Shown here: positions 35,001-49,198 of the stretch, piece after piece | Position numbering within the stretch: position 1 is the first letter of the stretch | Layout of the letters: the number at the start of each line of letters is the position of its first letter | Assembly: GCA_018398815.1 (NCBI GenBank) | Contig: CM031622.1 | Coordinates: forward strand, 24,592,633-24,656,632 | DNA from: Conus ventricosus | Taxonomy: Eukaryota; Mollusca; Gastropoda; Neogastropoda; Conidae | Direction of reading: 5' to 3' | Length of the DNA: 64,000 nt | Notes under the pieces: model-generated | Told to the model about the DNA's origin: nothing | The model's database searches: none | The model's input: only the letters and a program-made list of their open reading frames with translations | Made by a program: the position numbers and the translations under genes

Positions 35001-38000
35001 CTGATTGAATACAACAGATTGAGAGAATTCTGGTTTGAAGATGATTTATTAGGCAAAAATTCATCAAAAAGGCAGCATTATACCTGATGTCAAGTGGAAC
35101 TTTTTTGTGAAGTATGATCGTCCCTTTGTAGTTGAGGAATTTGTTGAGAAAACTGGAGGAAGTGAAGGTGTATGGGTGTAGTGCCATTCACCATGATTGC
35201 TGGAATATGATGAGCAATGCATAATATTCAGGATCATTATCCTGTCCAGTCATGCCATTCCCTGGCATTAAATCGTTTTGAATGATCAGAAAATGTGTTT
35301 GATATCACTGGGGTTACCATTTTCCACTCTGATACATGTGAATGAAATCGCTGGTGCAAACTGCTTTTTTTTTTTTTCAGTGTGTGTGAGGTTATCTAGT
35401 TTTATGAGCAGCATCTTCATGTACTTTCTCTGGGTTTCCCTCCAAGGTTCATTTTATTGGTACTAGAATCACAGGAGTAGAATGGGAAGGAAAACTACTG
35501 GCCTCCTGTTTGGCTAGTGCAGCTGGCTGTGGTACTATCAAAACTACAGGTGCTTGCCAATTGTGTTGTTTCTAGCAATGAAAGATTTAAAGAAAAATGG
35601 AACTGCCCAATTCTATTCAATGAATTTTATGTATGTATGAACAAATCACAGTAATCGACGGCCTTTTCAGACGGCACATAATGATGGACCCTCATGTAAT
35701 TGACTGACGCACTTGTTTAAATAAGGTTCATCTTTGTAAAGGTCAAATTTCATGGTGTAGGTCTTTGTGTGTCTGTGCCTCTTGAGAGGAACATTCATAA
35801 TGGCATTTCCTTGGCAAATCCAAGTATTGGCATAACCAAACAGAGCAGAAAGATAAATATTGATAAGGCCCTTCCAGCCATCCCCTTCCTGAAGATGTCA
35901 CCAGATGGTGAATACTATAAATTTGCAATTAATGTTTCCAACAATATTTTTAATTTTCTGTATCAAGATATTGCCATTTTCTTTAAATTATGATCAGTCA
36001 CAATCTTTTCTTTAAACACTGATGAAGGATATGTTAAGTTATTTGCTGTGCGTAAATTGTATCAAGTACTAGGTTGGAATTTATTACGATATGTTCATTA
36101 GATATGATTTCTGTCAAGCAGGAAATAAATTATTAATTATTCATTAAATATAGAACAGATATAGGCTACATATGCACATGTTTTGCCAAAGTATATTCAT
36201 TCATGTTTAGGATTTATGGTGAATCAGGCAAGGGAAGCTATATTAAAGTGGCAAATGAAATAGTCTGCCTTGTTTCAATGATAGATGTTATTAATAACAG
36301 CTAAACCAGTGTATTGTAAATATTGCATTATTGCCAAAATGTTAGAAAATGGTTATTGATCATGGGAAAATCTGAAGTGGTTGCAGAAAATTGAAAAAAG
36401 TCATACATATTTTAGCAATAACAGATCTTCACAACAACGGTACCATTACATAGTCAGTATTTGCATGGTTACCAAAAAACGAACAGGAAGAGAAGGAAAT
36501 GGTAATGAAGAAGTCCTAAGTTGCTGCATCAGATATTGCCACAAAAGAAAAATGAAGTCATTTGTTACGGAGAAATTACTCTTGAAAAAGCAGGCTGTGC
36601 TTTGAAAAATATGCAGAATGGAAAGACTCCAGGTACAGATGGTTTTGATGCTGAATCAGAACAAAATTTCAGGGCACAACTGGGATCTTTTGTGGTTAGG
36701 GCACTAAACGAACCATACAGGGTTGGTGAATTGTCCACCACGAGAGAGAGAGAGAGAGAGAGTTTAATTATCTGTATTCCTAAAGCAGATAAACCCAGAG
36801 AATTCATAAAGAATTGGAGACCGATTGCTATGTTAAATGTTGTTTTTAAGATAAAATCACTTCGCATTGCAAATAGAATTAAGAAAATATTACCAACTTT
36901 AATCAACAAAGATCAAACAAGATTCATTGCAAATCAATATATGGGTGATAATGTTAGACTTATATATGATTTATTGCAAATCAATATATGGGTGATAATG
37001 TTAGACTTCTATATGATTTGATACAGCAGGGCTTCTGCTGGGGTGAAAATCTTTCCGGTCCCAGGGACCCCTTCATCAGATTTTTAAGGGTCCCAGGCTA
37101 ACATTAAGGGGTCCCTACACCACAATAAAAACAACAAAATATACGTTAAAAAATTGCATCCCTGCACTGCAATTGTCACAGACACATCGTCACAATAAAA
37201 ACAACAAAATAAACATAAAAATTATATGCGTTCTCGATCTTGCTCCTCTGCTACGCTTTCTCGTTTTTGCGACGATAATTTCGTTAACCACGCTTCGAGA
37301 GACATGTTGGAAACAAAGGCTTCGCGGAAATTCCTCTCTCCTGCCGGGAAAATGAAAAGGCAGGCAGCACGCTTCATCACAAAGGATTATAGGTCCAGGA
37401 ACCAGGTTGCGTAAGCCGAATGCTGCGGGATTTGAATCTCCCCCCGCTGGCTGATCGTCGCAGACAGGCACGACTAGGCCTGATGTTCAAGATAGCGGGA
37501 AGTCTCATCCCCGCCATTCCCCCCCAAAACTTCCTGACCCTGTGAGTGCTGGCCGCAGACGGACACAACCCCCCAAGTATGAGGACTTCAAAGTCTTCAA
37601 TATTACAGAACACCGTGTGGTCAGGAACACTCGCGGCTTCAAACTACCTGTGTGTAACACAAGTCAGTACACCCACTCCTTCTTCGTACGGACAGTGATG
37701 GACTGGAATCATCTAGGGGAGGATATCGTCAGTGCAGGCTCTGTCAGTGCATATACATCAGCGCTTGGCAATCAACATCGCCTGCCTACTAGCATCCTGA
37801 CAGCAGTAGAGTTTTTAGCCAGCTTTTTATGTCTTTTTTTAAACCTGTAGATAACCTGTTGTGGCTACTCACAGAGACCTTAACCTAGAAGATTGTGAGG
37901 ACAAAGGGGTGGCTTTTTAAACTATTTTTGCGCTCTCTCCATTCCGTCGCGTTTATCGCCGTTGATTGGCTTCTGCGACGTATTGTTCCAGATCCAGATC

Positions 38001-41000
38001 CAGAAAAGTGTCATCGGACATCACATGGCTCAAAGTAGGAAAATTCGGTCGACTGAAAACGAGGCTGTGGCCTAGCGTTAAGCTTAGTCAGCCAGCCTCA
38101 GCAGACGACAAAAGTGACCGACGTATGTTGTTAGGAGGCTGCCCTACTCGCTTTGTTACTGTTCAAACTTGAAAAGGGATGGGTTCGGTCGAAGTATAGT
38201 AGACCTACGATGTTACGGCACCCAACTTACGATGTTGAAGGCAGTCTTTTCTCACTTTATGTCTGACTTCACCAAAAAATTTTAAGGGTCCCTGGGGACC
38301 CCTTACACGGACACCAGTGCGTCCGTAGAGTTTTAATGCGTACTGTACGCAATTTTTTGCGTTTTCAGAAGCCCTGATACAGTACCAAGATTTGAAACGA
38401 TACCAGGTATGTTGTGTCTAGACTTTGAAAAAGCCTTTGACTCTCTTGATTGGAATTTCATTTTTAACCCTCTGCCCCTTGGTCGGGCCACAGTGGCCTG
38501 AAACGCGATGCCTTTCGTATCCTTGTAAGCCGCTGTGGCCCAAAATAACTGATGCCGTTTGGCTGCCCCTAGCGACGAATTTTTCCCACATGCTTTGGGG
38601 GCGTTATACAGTGACGTAGTTCGGTTTCCAACTTCTTCAGTCCAAACGCGCGTTTTTTTTCATGAGTACTTCGTGCAGTGATTTTGAAGTTGAGAGCAAG
38701 TTTTTGTGATCGGATTTTCGCTTCGGCAAATGGAACGATGAAACTGTGGAGATGTTGGCGAACATTTTTGGTGGCAGACAGTGATGAGGAGCTATTTATG
38801 GCTTTAATTAGAAGAAATAGTGAAAGAGAGGAGTCCATGCGATTTTGGTGGCTGATGGAGGCGATCTCGGCGAAAATTTACATTAAAATATGCCGAATAC
38901 ATGGCCCTTTCATGCATTTCGTGAGTATAGTTGAACTTAGCATAATTTTTTTACACCATTTTTTCAACAAGATATAGCTTTGATCATGTGGAATTTTACT
39001 TAAAATGTTAACTTAATTTTGGAGCAAATAAACATTTTGACCAAAGTTTGTATTTTTCTGATTTTTTATTAACATCGTACAAACCAATTTCAGAGTTACT
39101 TACCTTCCCTTAGATTTGATACTGTAAGCCTCGACGGGCCAAGGGGGAAAGGGTTTTAAAAGGTTTTAGGGCTTATGGGTTAGGGGAGAGTATATGTAAA
39201 TGGATAGCAACATTCAATAAAAACAAAAAATCTACCATGTTAGTCAATAGTCAGTGCAGCTTCAACATAAAACGAGGATGCAGACAGGGTGATCCCATAT
39301 CTCCATACCTCTTTGTTCAGAGGGTTGAAATTGTAGCAGTTATGATCAGAGAAGATAGAAATTCAAAGTATTAATGTAAATAATGTAGAGCACAAAGTTT
39401 CTTAATTTGCAGATGATACACAGTTGATGAACAGTTGAGATTTGAAGTCTTTTTTAATAACTTATTTAATACATAAGTTTGGCTTTTGAGAAATCTATTT
39501 ATTTAATACATAAGTTTGGTAAAGTGTCTGGTTTATGTATGAATGCAGAAAAACACAAGCAGTCTGGCTAGGAAGCAAAATAGATTCCAAATCTGAAATT
39601 ATGATGGAACTCAAAGTAGTTCAAAATATTGTGTGTCTGGTTCACTCAAGATTTAAAAAATGTGAATGAATTGGATGAAATTAAAATTTTGTTCAGAATA
39701 TGTCTGAAAAGAAACAGTACACCACTAGAGAGAATTGCGATGCTAAAATAATTAATTTGGTCCAAACTTGTTTATCTGTAAATGTTGCTACCAAATCCAT
39801 GTCATAAAATTACAGACATTGTGGTAACAGTTTGTTTAGAATAAAATACATGATGAGCCAAAAGACATGAATTGAAAATATCAGAAATGAGGGTCTTGGC
39901 ATCCCTGATTTCAAAATGTATATAGCATCTCTGAAAGTTACTTGGATCAGGAGACTCAAAGAAACAAATCATGATGAAAAAAGTTTTGCCTTCAGTTGTA
40001 CCCCTGTTCAGGTAATTTTGAATATTTTGGATCTAATTTTGTAAGCATTAACAAAAGCAATAACCTTTTTTGGATACACAATCTTAAGGCATATGAATAT
40101 TTCTGTGACAAAACAGAACCAAAGACATCAAATGAACTACTAGCAGAACCAATTGATGGTAAGGTTGTGATGAGTGGAAAGTTGGTCGAAAATAATGTGT
40201 ATTGTATAATTTTAGAAAGAGAGGGGGTTTGTTATGGCCAAGGACATAGACAAACAAAGTACAGGACAAAACACAATGTATTTGGATCTCTTGGGTCTTC
40301 TTCAGGCAAAAACAAGTAACATTTAGGACAGTGAAAATGAAGAACGAGAAACCACTTATCTTCTCATATTTGGCGCTAGATCAAAATGGCCGCTGGACAA
40401 AACTAGGTCACCCAGGAGGGGATCATGGGAGCCGAAATAGTATAGTAAGGGTGTGTGTGTGTGTGAAAGAATGGGGTTTGTAACTTAATTTGTAGAATGG
40501 TATATGTTAGTGATGGTTGTGATAATGCTGGATTGAGGAGTGCTTAGTGGGCGCAAAAAAAAAAAAATTATTATTAAAAAAAGTGTAAAGAAAGAGTGGA
40601 GATAAAAGATAACATACAGATACCACTTGGTTTGAAAATGATATACTCTGTGCAGAAGGGCACAAAATCTTATTATGATGTTTAAACCGGCAATGATATT
40701 AAACCAAATTGTTGTTAGAGGTGGAACAGAAAAAAGCTTAATTCCACAATTCATTGGGAGAAATGTATTTTTGCATATACAAAAATTAAGTTAGCAAACT
40801 TAAAGGCTCCAACTTTAAGTTTTCACAGAATTCTTGCCCTTATGTCATTTTAAAAAAAATGAACATTTTTGTTAATATTGTTGTGTGTTTTGTAGAGAGC
40901 AAAGGGATAGAAATTCATCATTTCTATGGAATTGTCAACATAAAAAACTTGGTCAGACCTTCAGAACTACTAAAAGAGAATGTAAATTTGTCTTTGAATA

Positions 41001-41550
41001 TGAATTTTTGAAAAGTTGATCTTATCTGGGACAGCTGCTGGAATAAAAACAGACACAGTGGTTGACTTCTTTAAAATTTTTATTTATTTTATTTTTTTTT
41101 TTTTAATGTCACCTCTCTCATCCCTCCACTCAACAGTTCCTTTCCCTTTTCCCTCGCAATTCATCCCTCAACATAAATCTAGCAAAGTATTTACTTAAAA
41201 CAAATTAATAAAAAATTTCATGTATGTACAAATATATAATTGTTATAATAAAGAGTTCATTCAAAGTATCCTATACATTTGTCTTTATGTTCTTTGTTTT
41301 TAAAAGGGAATAAAAGGAGAATGAGTTGGCACAACTGACAACATGAAATTATGTTGGAATTATATAATCATGCTAGGAAAGATTAACAAGAGGGTTTTTT
41401 TCCCAAACCTTTTCAGTTTTTAAACAAACAAGCACACACGAAAAAAAAAGAAAAAAGAAAAAGAAAGGACATATTAGCATAATAATTGTTCAGAACATGG
41501 AAAAGTCAGACACATAAGAGAACAAACACACAAGTACACCCCCCCCCCCC

Positions 41551-41592
<42 letters not shown>

Positions 41593-44500
41593 AGATCGCA
41601 GACACACACACAAACATACCTGAATTGTAAGCGGGATATGCAAACTTACACACACACACCCTCATACATTACAAATGTATAACCTCAAAAACAAGGAAAA
41701 TACCAAGGTGGCAGGGGCAGAGCTGAGAGAGAGAGAGAAAAAAAAAAAAATTAAGAGGGTAATTACTGCAAGAGAATGGATCATTGGATGGGCTATTTTT
41801 ATGTTGGAAGATACTACTACCTACAACTCTTCCGTTCTCGCTATGTAGAAATTATCTAGGTTGGGAACTCAAGTTGGACTATGTGCCAAGCCAACAAAAA
41901 AACAAACAAGAAAACAAAAAAGTCACAATAAAGCTAGGAAATGAAGAGGAATAGGAAACCATTTTGGGTCAAATTGATCTGACAGTTCAGAAAGGGCTAA
42001 TATTTTTTCCAATTTAAAATCTTACTTAAGTTGTAAGAAAACAGAGGTCGGTTATTTTGCAGATCACATTTGTAAATAAAACTTAGCAACAGCAGAAAAT
42101 TTTAAAACTTTGTCATTTTTTCCAAATTTGTTGACTCCAAACAGAATAACTCTTTCTCAAGAACCAATTAGCGCAGTGCTGATATTTACCCATTACAGTT
42201 TTGAAGATTTTTTCTCCAAAACCGCTCACAATATTGCATCGAAAAGCATATGTGTAATAGTCTTTGTTCATGATCACAAAAGTTACATAATGGGAATCAA
42301 TTTTGCATTGAAATAGGTATTTCGGGGGAGAAATCTTGAGAAGTGACATTGAACCTTCTAGCTGACTCATAAAACTTTAAAACCCTATGAAGGAATTTTT
42401 GTTTCCAATTAAATTTACAAAAATATTCCATTATCAATACACAGAGACATTATTTCATTTAAAGTTTTTTGTACATATTTGTTCCTCTTTTTAATCAAAA
42501 CCAGGCTTTTTGGTCTAACATTTATATTGTTTGTTATATATATAAATTTTTGCAATAGTTCAAGGGCATCATTATCCTTTCATAAAGAAAATTTGTCTTA
42601 TCCCTTTGAATTTATTAAAAATTCTGGAAGCAGCATGCCCATTTTCATTATAAAGTGTTTAATGAAGAAAATCCATAATTACACCTTTCCCTTATAATAA
42701 CTTTTTTATCTCTTAAAATTTTTAATATTGTAATATACACTCTGACATGAATCATTATGTAGTCCGCACTTTCCGCACAGTTCTTTTATTTTATCACATC
42801 ATCCGAATGGTTATTGAATCTTCATAATAACTTAAAAAATTTCAGCACAAAGTTTTTTATATTCCAAATTTAGGAAAAATAAATGGAAAATTTCTCGCAA
42901 CCCGACTCAACATTAATCTCTCAGCCAACTATCTCATCAAGAAATAAAAAATTTTACATTAACATTTTAATCCACCTTCACATACTGCTTTTGAACAACA
43001 GATTTTTTATTTTTACTTTTTTTACCATTCCATAAGAACCTATAAAATCTTTTTCTAAAGCAACAATAAAATCCTCTGGGGGTCTGTTAGGTTAATCAAT
43101 AAATGAACAATTTTTAGAAAATGCCAAAGTTTTAATAACAGTTATTTTTCCAAAAGAGTTATATTTCTTTTTTCCAAAAAGCTAGGACTCTTTTTATTCA
43201 AAAAGTTATCTTCAAAATAGTTTGTACAATACTATTTGTGTTAGTGGAGAATTTGATACCAAGAATTTTGAAAGTACCTGGATCCCAAACAAAATTTTTG
43301 TCCCTCATAAATCAATTCCACAATTCTTTCGCTCCCCAACCAAACTACTTGTGATTTTGTCAAAAATTATTTTTAAACCTGAAATTTGTAAAATTTAGTA
43401 AGGCAATCCCCGCCTCATTAAAAATCTTTCTAAAACCATCTAGACATAAACTATGTGTCATCAGCAAATTGTGACAGTAAGTTTCCTTGTTAACAACTTT
43501 AATTCCTTTAATATGCTCATTAGAGCGAATCATAATGACAGAACCTCAGCACAAATAGGTATAGATAAGGGATGATGGTCCCCCTGTCTCACCCCCTCTC
43601 AATCGGAAACCATGGGGAGTACTGACCATTTACAGAAATACAAGTAAAATTTGTGAATAAAAAAGTTTTTTATCCAATTAATTAAGTCGGTCCAAATTTG
43701 AAAAATTTAAGGCAGTTAAGTAAGAATGACCCTGAGACGCTATCGAACGCCTTCTCAAAGTCAACTAAAAAGAGCATTCCTGGAATATTTTCCTTATCAG
43801 TGTACAATTAAAAATGTCATACATCAACCTTATATTCTCTCCAATAAATCTGCCCTTCAAAAAACCTCTTTGACTCTCATGTATAATTTTGGAAGAACAC
43901 TTTTCAATCGATTGGCAACACAAGCAGAAGCTATCTTATATGTGGTTTCAACAAAGAGATGGGGCGCCAGTTTTTCACAAAACTTTTCGGCTTCCCTTCC
44001 TTTGGGGTACATATTATGGTTCCCTGTCGCTGGGGATGACAATTGGCCTTTAGCAAAAACCTTCATTAATTGAACTACAAGGAAAGTTCCAATATCTGCA
44101 AAGAAAAACTTTAAAATTCAACTGTAAACCCATCGGCCCAAGGCTCTTAAAATTTTCATCTTTTCAGGCATAGCTGCCTCTTCTAGTGTAATCAATCCCT
44201 CTAAAGAAGAGCTCTCCTCCTCGGGTAATACTGGAGCACCGAAGCTCTTCAGAAATATTCATATCTTACATCTCTAAAGCTGTATAATTGTTCATAAAAA
44301 ATTTTTTTTCTCAAGGAGGATTGTTTTTTTGCTCAAAAATGACTGAACCATCGTCTTTTTTCCCAAAACGGGGTAGATTTATCAAGAAAATTTCGATTTT
44401 CAAGATTGCAAAAATATTTTCACTTTTTCCCCCCTTTACTTAGCCAGCGAACCCTGAGCGCATTGCCATACCTTCAAGTCGTGATTCCTGATCTCTTCAG

Positions 44501-47393
44501 TTTGTTTTTTAGGTTTTCCCAAATGAGGGAAAAGTTTTCTTCTTGTAAATTCTGTTCGATGTTTTTATTTTTTTTTCTAGTCCCTGTTCTCTTGATATCC
44601 ATTTTTTTCTTATAAGTACTATAAGAAATTGTTTTTGCCTCTTATTTCAAGCATTAATTCTCAAAAAAGACTGATCTGCAATTTGAAAAGAGAGGTTTTC
44701 ATTACTAATTTTATGCATATTATCTAAGTTGTATACCAGGTAATGCATACTGTTTCTTGATATCGCAGATCAGCTCTCTAATTTCTGAAACATATTGCTT
44801 ATCTCTTAATAAACCCATTGTTGAATTTCCAAAAAGGTCTGTCCGTTTTAAATTATCTTTTTTTAAAAGCAATGTGACAAGAGAATGATCGATCGATATC
44901 CAGATCTATGCAAACATCATTAACTTTCCCTCATTAATTCTTTACTGATCATAAAGTAGTCAAGTCTTGCCTGTTTAAAAAGAGTTAAATTCCCCATGTA
45001 TATTTCTTTTTCGGGTATATTTCTCTGTAAACATCGAACAGATTGTATTTTTGTCATTAATCATTGATTTTTGCCCGGGTTCTGCCGATTGGTGACACTT
45101 GTATAATTTCTACATCCATTTTTAAATTAAGGGCACAATTCCAGTTCCAGTTATAATTACATGTTGGTTTTCCAAAACTCTCAATGAGTTCACAAACACT
45201 ATCGAAAAAATTTGGGGCTAAACACCAGCACTAGGGCCCGTATAATTTCACCAAAGTAAACCTTTTTTTAAGAATTGAACATTCATAAAACAATGTAACA
45301 ACCATGCTTGTCTCTTATAACATCATGTATCTTGTACTCAAAGTTATTATTAAAAAGAACAGCCACACCATTCTTGTTAGATTCTGTGCCACACAGCCAT
45401 ACATTATATCCCCACTGGCTCCGATAAAATTCTCAGTGTCTTCCTTTAAGTGTGTCTCTTGAAGACAATAAACATGAGCTGCTTTTTTCTCAAAAAATCA
45501 AATACACTTCCTTTTTTACTATTATTTTGACCAATTTCAATTCAAAGAACAAATTTTAAAAGAACTATCCTGTGCCATTTTGAGTTTTGGTAGGAAAGGT
45601 TAAAGTAGTAAACAGATAATAGCAGTTTAAAAAAAAAAAATAAAAAAAAAAAAAAGAAGAAAAAGTAAAAATACTTCAAAAATGGCCTAACACTTTAAAA
45701 CACAACCCTTTGAAATACAGTGATTCACACATCCCCAAAGTTTTTACAGAAGCTACCTCGCCTCAACCTTCCAATGTAATAATAAGCAAGTTTTCACAAC
45801 CATCATTAGTATCAACATCCTATAAATGCTCAAATAAAGTGTAAAATGACCCAGTTATAATCTCACTCTCACACACAAGCCTGCCACATTGAATACGAAA
45901 AAATGAAAAGTAATGTACAACATAAGGACCAAGTTACAAAGCAATGACATTTAAAAAAGCACATACATACACACCCCAACCTGTTAATAAGGGCCCACCG
46001 CCCAACTCCAAACAAGCATTGAAGCCACTACTACTACAATCACCCACTACCATATCTAGCGCATGACAAAAAACCGCCCCTCGAACAACTCAAAGTCATA
46101 ATCATCTTGTATGACTGTCTAACACGTGATCAAATATTTACTATCCCTTCAACAATCGCATTATCTGTGAGTAAAGACCAAATACTAACATATGGAGAGA
46201 AAAAAAAAAAAAGAATTTAAGCCACAAGCTGTGTTTTTCTTTTCCCCACCTTTCCCCCAACTACCCTCGACGCAAGGACTGCTCCCCTGACTGCCAAACC
46301 CAAAAGACCTTCACCCCCCCGAATTTAAAAAAACAAAGTCAAGGGGGGGGGGAGGGGGGGGGGGGGGGCAAGGCATTCCAAGAAAACGCACAGATAACAA
46401 ATTACATCAAGTAGCTTCTAAATTACAAACAATTCTCCCAAGCCTTACACTTACGATTTTGAACAGAAAACAACACATTGGCTACTTACAGTTCGAGCCG
46501 GCGACACAATGCCAAAGCAAAGGGGAAAGTGACGGCGTGACACACAAAAGAAGAAAGAAACAATCTAATGCAGTTGCCTGAATTCGGCAAGAGATTTCAC
46601 AGTCGAGATTCGTCCGGTCACAGTCTTCCACCACCACTGCACCGTTCTTCGTCCACGCCTGCTGGCAAATGTCCCTCTCCGTTCCGCACTGAACATAGCA
46701 CTTCATTATATTATTTGTGAAAATGTATATCTGTAGATGTAAATCGATAACACTTTTTAACATCTGATGTCTTTTATTAATGATTTAAAATATGGACACA
46801 GAATTGAAAAATAGAATGCAAAAATCAACAATCAATTATTGAAAATGCTAATTGATTTGTCTCATTACTCAGGACTCCTCAGCTAATATTGATCAAAATG
46901 TATATCGAAATAATGATTTCCCATCCTTGATACGAGTGACTGAGAGAGAGATGTGTTACATTTATTTGTAAAAAGAGTTCTTATGAGCACTCTCTAACAG
47001 TGTATATATATATATATATATTTTTTTTTTTTATTTTTTCAAGTTAGTTTTCACCAGATTTGTGCACACTGTGTGAACCCTCAGAATAGACCTCACCGGA
47101 GAAAGGATTTTCAGCCAATCAGAAAATAGGTCACATTCGGTGCGCGCCTTGCCGCAGGCAGCATAGAAGGGGGGGCCACAAGCTACAACCGTAGCAACGT
47201 ACGCGGCACAGAGAACCGCTTGCGCGCGCTTGCGTGTGTAAGTGTGTGTGTTGCGTGTTGTGTGTGTGTGTGTGTCAAAATTATCTTGCGCTTGAGTGCC
47301 TGCACAGAGCACGCGTAATTGTGGCTTGAGTGCTGTGATGAGTGGTTGTATCATTTGTGTGTGTGTGTGTGTGTGGTGTGAGAGTACATTAAG

Positions 47394-47437
<44 letters not shown>

Positions 47438-47543
47438 TGTGTGCGTGGGTGTGTGTGCGCGTGTTTTGTGTGTGTGGTGTGTGTGTTTTCTGTGTGTGTG
47501 TTTGTGCGTGATTTGTGTGTGTGTGATATTATCGATTATTTAC

Positions 47544-47582
<39 letters not shown>

Positions 47583-49162
47583 TGAGTGTGTGTGTGTGTG
47601 TGTGGTTGTGTGTGTGTTGTTCTCTGTGTGTCTGTGTTTGTGCGCGTGATATCTTGTGTGTGTGTGTGTGTGGTCGTTGTGGCGTGCGTGCGTGCGTGGT
47701 TGATTGGGACTGGGTCAATCTTAGTTCCCCTTGGTGCTGCCGCTCCCCAAGCTTGGGGCATGCTGGTGCAGCTCAGCCTGTCTGGTACATGGGTCATGTT
47801 CTGCAGTTTGAAATACTGAAGTGTTTTCAGCAGGCCAATGATGTGTGAGCAGTGACCTTCCAGTCTGAAACAATTAGCAAAAAAAGTGTGCAGCTATGCT
47901 GGCACAGCAATCCAAACTACCCACCCCCAGTTACAACACAGACAAGTATGCATTATTTTAGGTTAAGACATTCAAGGAAAACAAAAATGACTGGCAGCTA
48001 CCCAAGCACCCCTCTCTCTCTCTCCCTCTCTCTCTCCCTCTCTCTCCTCTCTCACTCCCTCTCTCACTCTCTCTGACAGCTTGTAGAATCTGTATATATG
48101 TAACAGAATTTCATTCAAAGACCTAGAACCATGGCCTGTATCAGTATATTTTCATGATCAAATGCCTTGATAATAATAATGATAATAATAATAATGTTAT
48201 TATATTATTATTACTATTATTATTATTATTACTATAATTATTAATAATAATCCACAAGCTAAAACCAGTTAGGGCTTCTTCAGGGAGTATGGAAGGAAAG
48301 TCGCTACACGTGTGACAAACCTGATCAGTCAGTTTACATAGGCTCACTTTTGCAGTACTTGGTACAAAGAAAACACGCATTAAATATGTTAGAAAACAAG
48401 ACACTTACCCAGCTTTGCATTCACATTTAGCTTCCACGACAAGCTGCCTCTTGTTGTCGATTTCAAGGACCATTTTGTGGGGTGCTGCTTTCTTGTGGTA
48501 GGAGCGGTAACACGTGGCACACACCTCCACCTTCTCGCTTCCATTTGTATGGAAAATCTTGATGTTATCAATAAAACAGGATGCAAACTTGTTTTTTCCT
48601 CGATCAAGTACAGTTTTTGAGAGCGTGCTGTACTTTGGAAGGTAATGAGGGCCGACGGAATCATGGATGCCTTCGAGCGAGTCTGTCGCGCTGTTCGTAT
48701 CAGCCGCCATTGTTTCAGCCTCCCGCGAGAGCTTGTGGCCCCCTAGCAACTCTATGATAATGAGGCCCGCGCGAGCCGCGAGCCGGTGAGGTCTATAAAG
48801 GGGTATTTTGTATCTTAATAAATCACAGTGAAACATTGCTGCAGTTATCCTCTCACCTCCCCTATGATTTTCTTTCTTAACTCCATGGAAAACTATGCAA
48901 TATTAAACAGGAAGAGAGAACAGGGAAGGGAAGGAAATTTTCTTTTTTTTTTTTAATATACTTTCTTCCTTTATTTCACAATTTTTTCCGTTTGTAACAA
49001 TATATAACCCTTGTAGCACCATGTCATGAAGCAAAATTATGTTAATGTATGACACTTGCTGCATTCAAATTGAGTTGTGAAAATGAATGTTTTCCTTGTG
49101 CGAAGTGTGAAAATATTGATGTAACATCTATTTAAGAAAAATAGAACTTTCAGTGCGAGGGT

Positions 49163-49198
<36 letters not shown>

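Larger units (their letters stand above)
36240..41100 (+). mobile_element. L1-like LINE with two nested insertions, plus strand
   Basis: RT blocks are split over the region. ALKNMQNGKTPGTDGFDAE and ICIPKADKPREFIKNWRPIA lie near 36590-36840, with INKDQTRFIANQYMGDNVRL near 36900-36960. CLDFEKAFDSLDWNFIF lies near 38415-38460, GCRQGDPISPYLF near 39275 and QFADDTQ at 39403-39423. A C-terminal region follows (FRIC-KRN, GLGIPDFKMYIASLKVTWIR near 39890-39950, then an F/W-rich tail to about 41080). This is the order of L1-type ORF2. The 5' end, including the endonuclease, was not seen. A hAT-like MITE (37027-38376) and a TTAA element (38468-39153) cut it. Several further indels break the frame, so the element is inactive. 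Confidence 0.85.

Noticed and set aside
35640..35993. Open frame at 35769 as an exon
   Set aside because: It is AT-rich with no motif or flanking splice sites that match a phase. Left unannotated.
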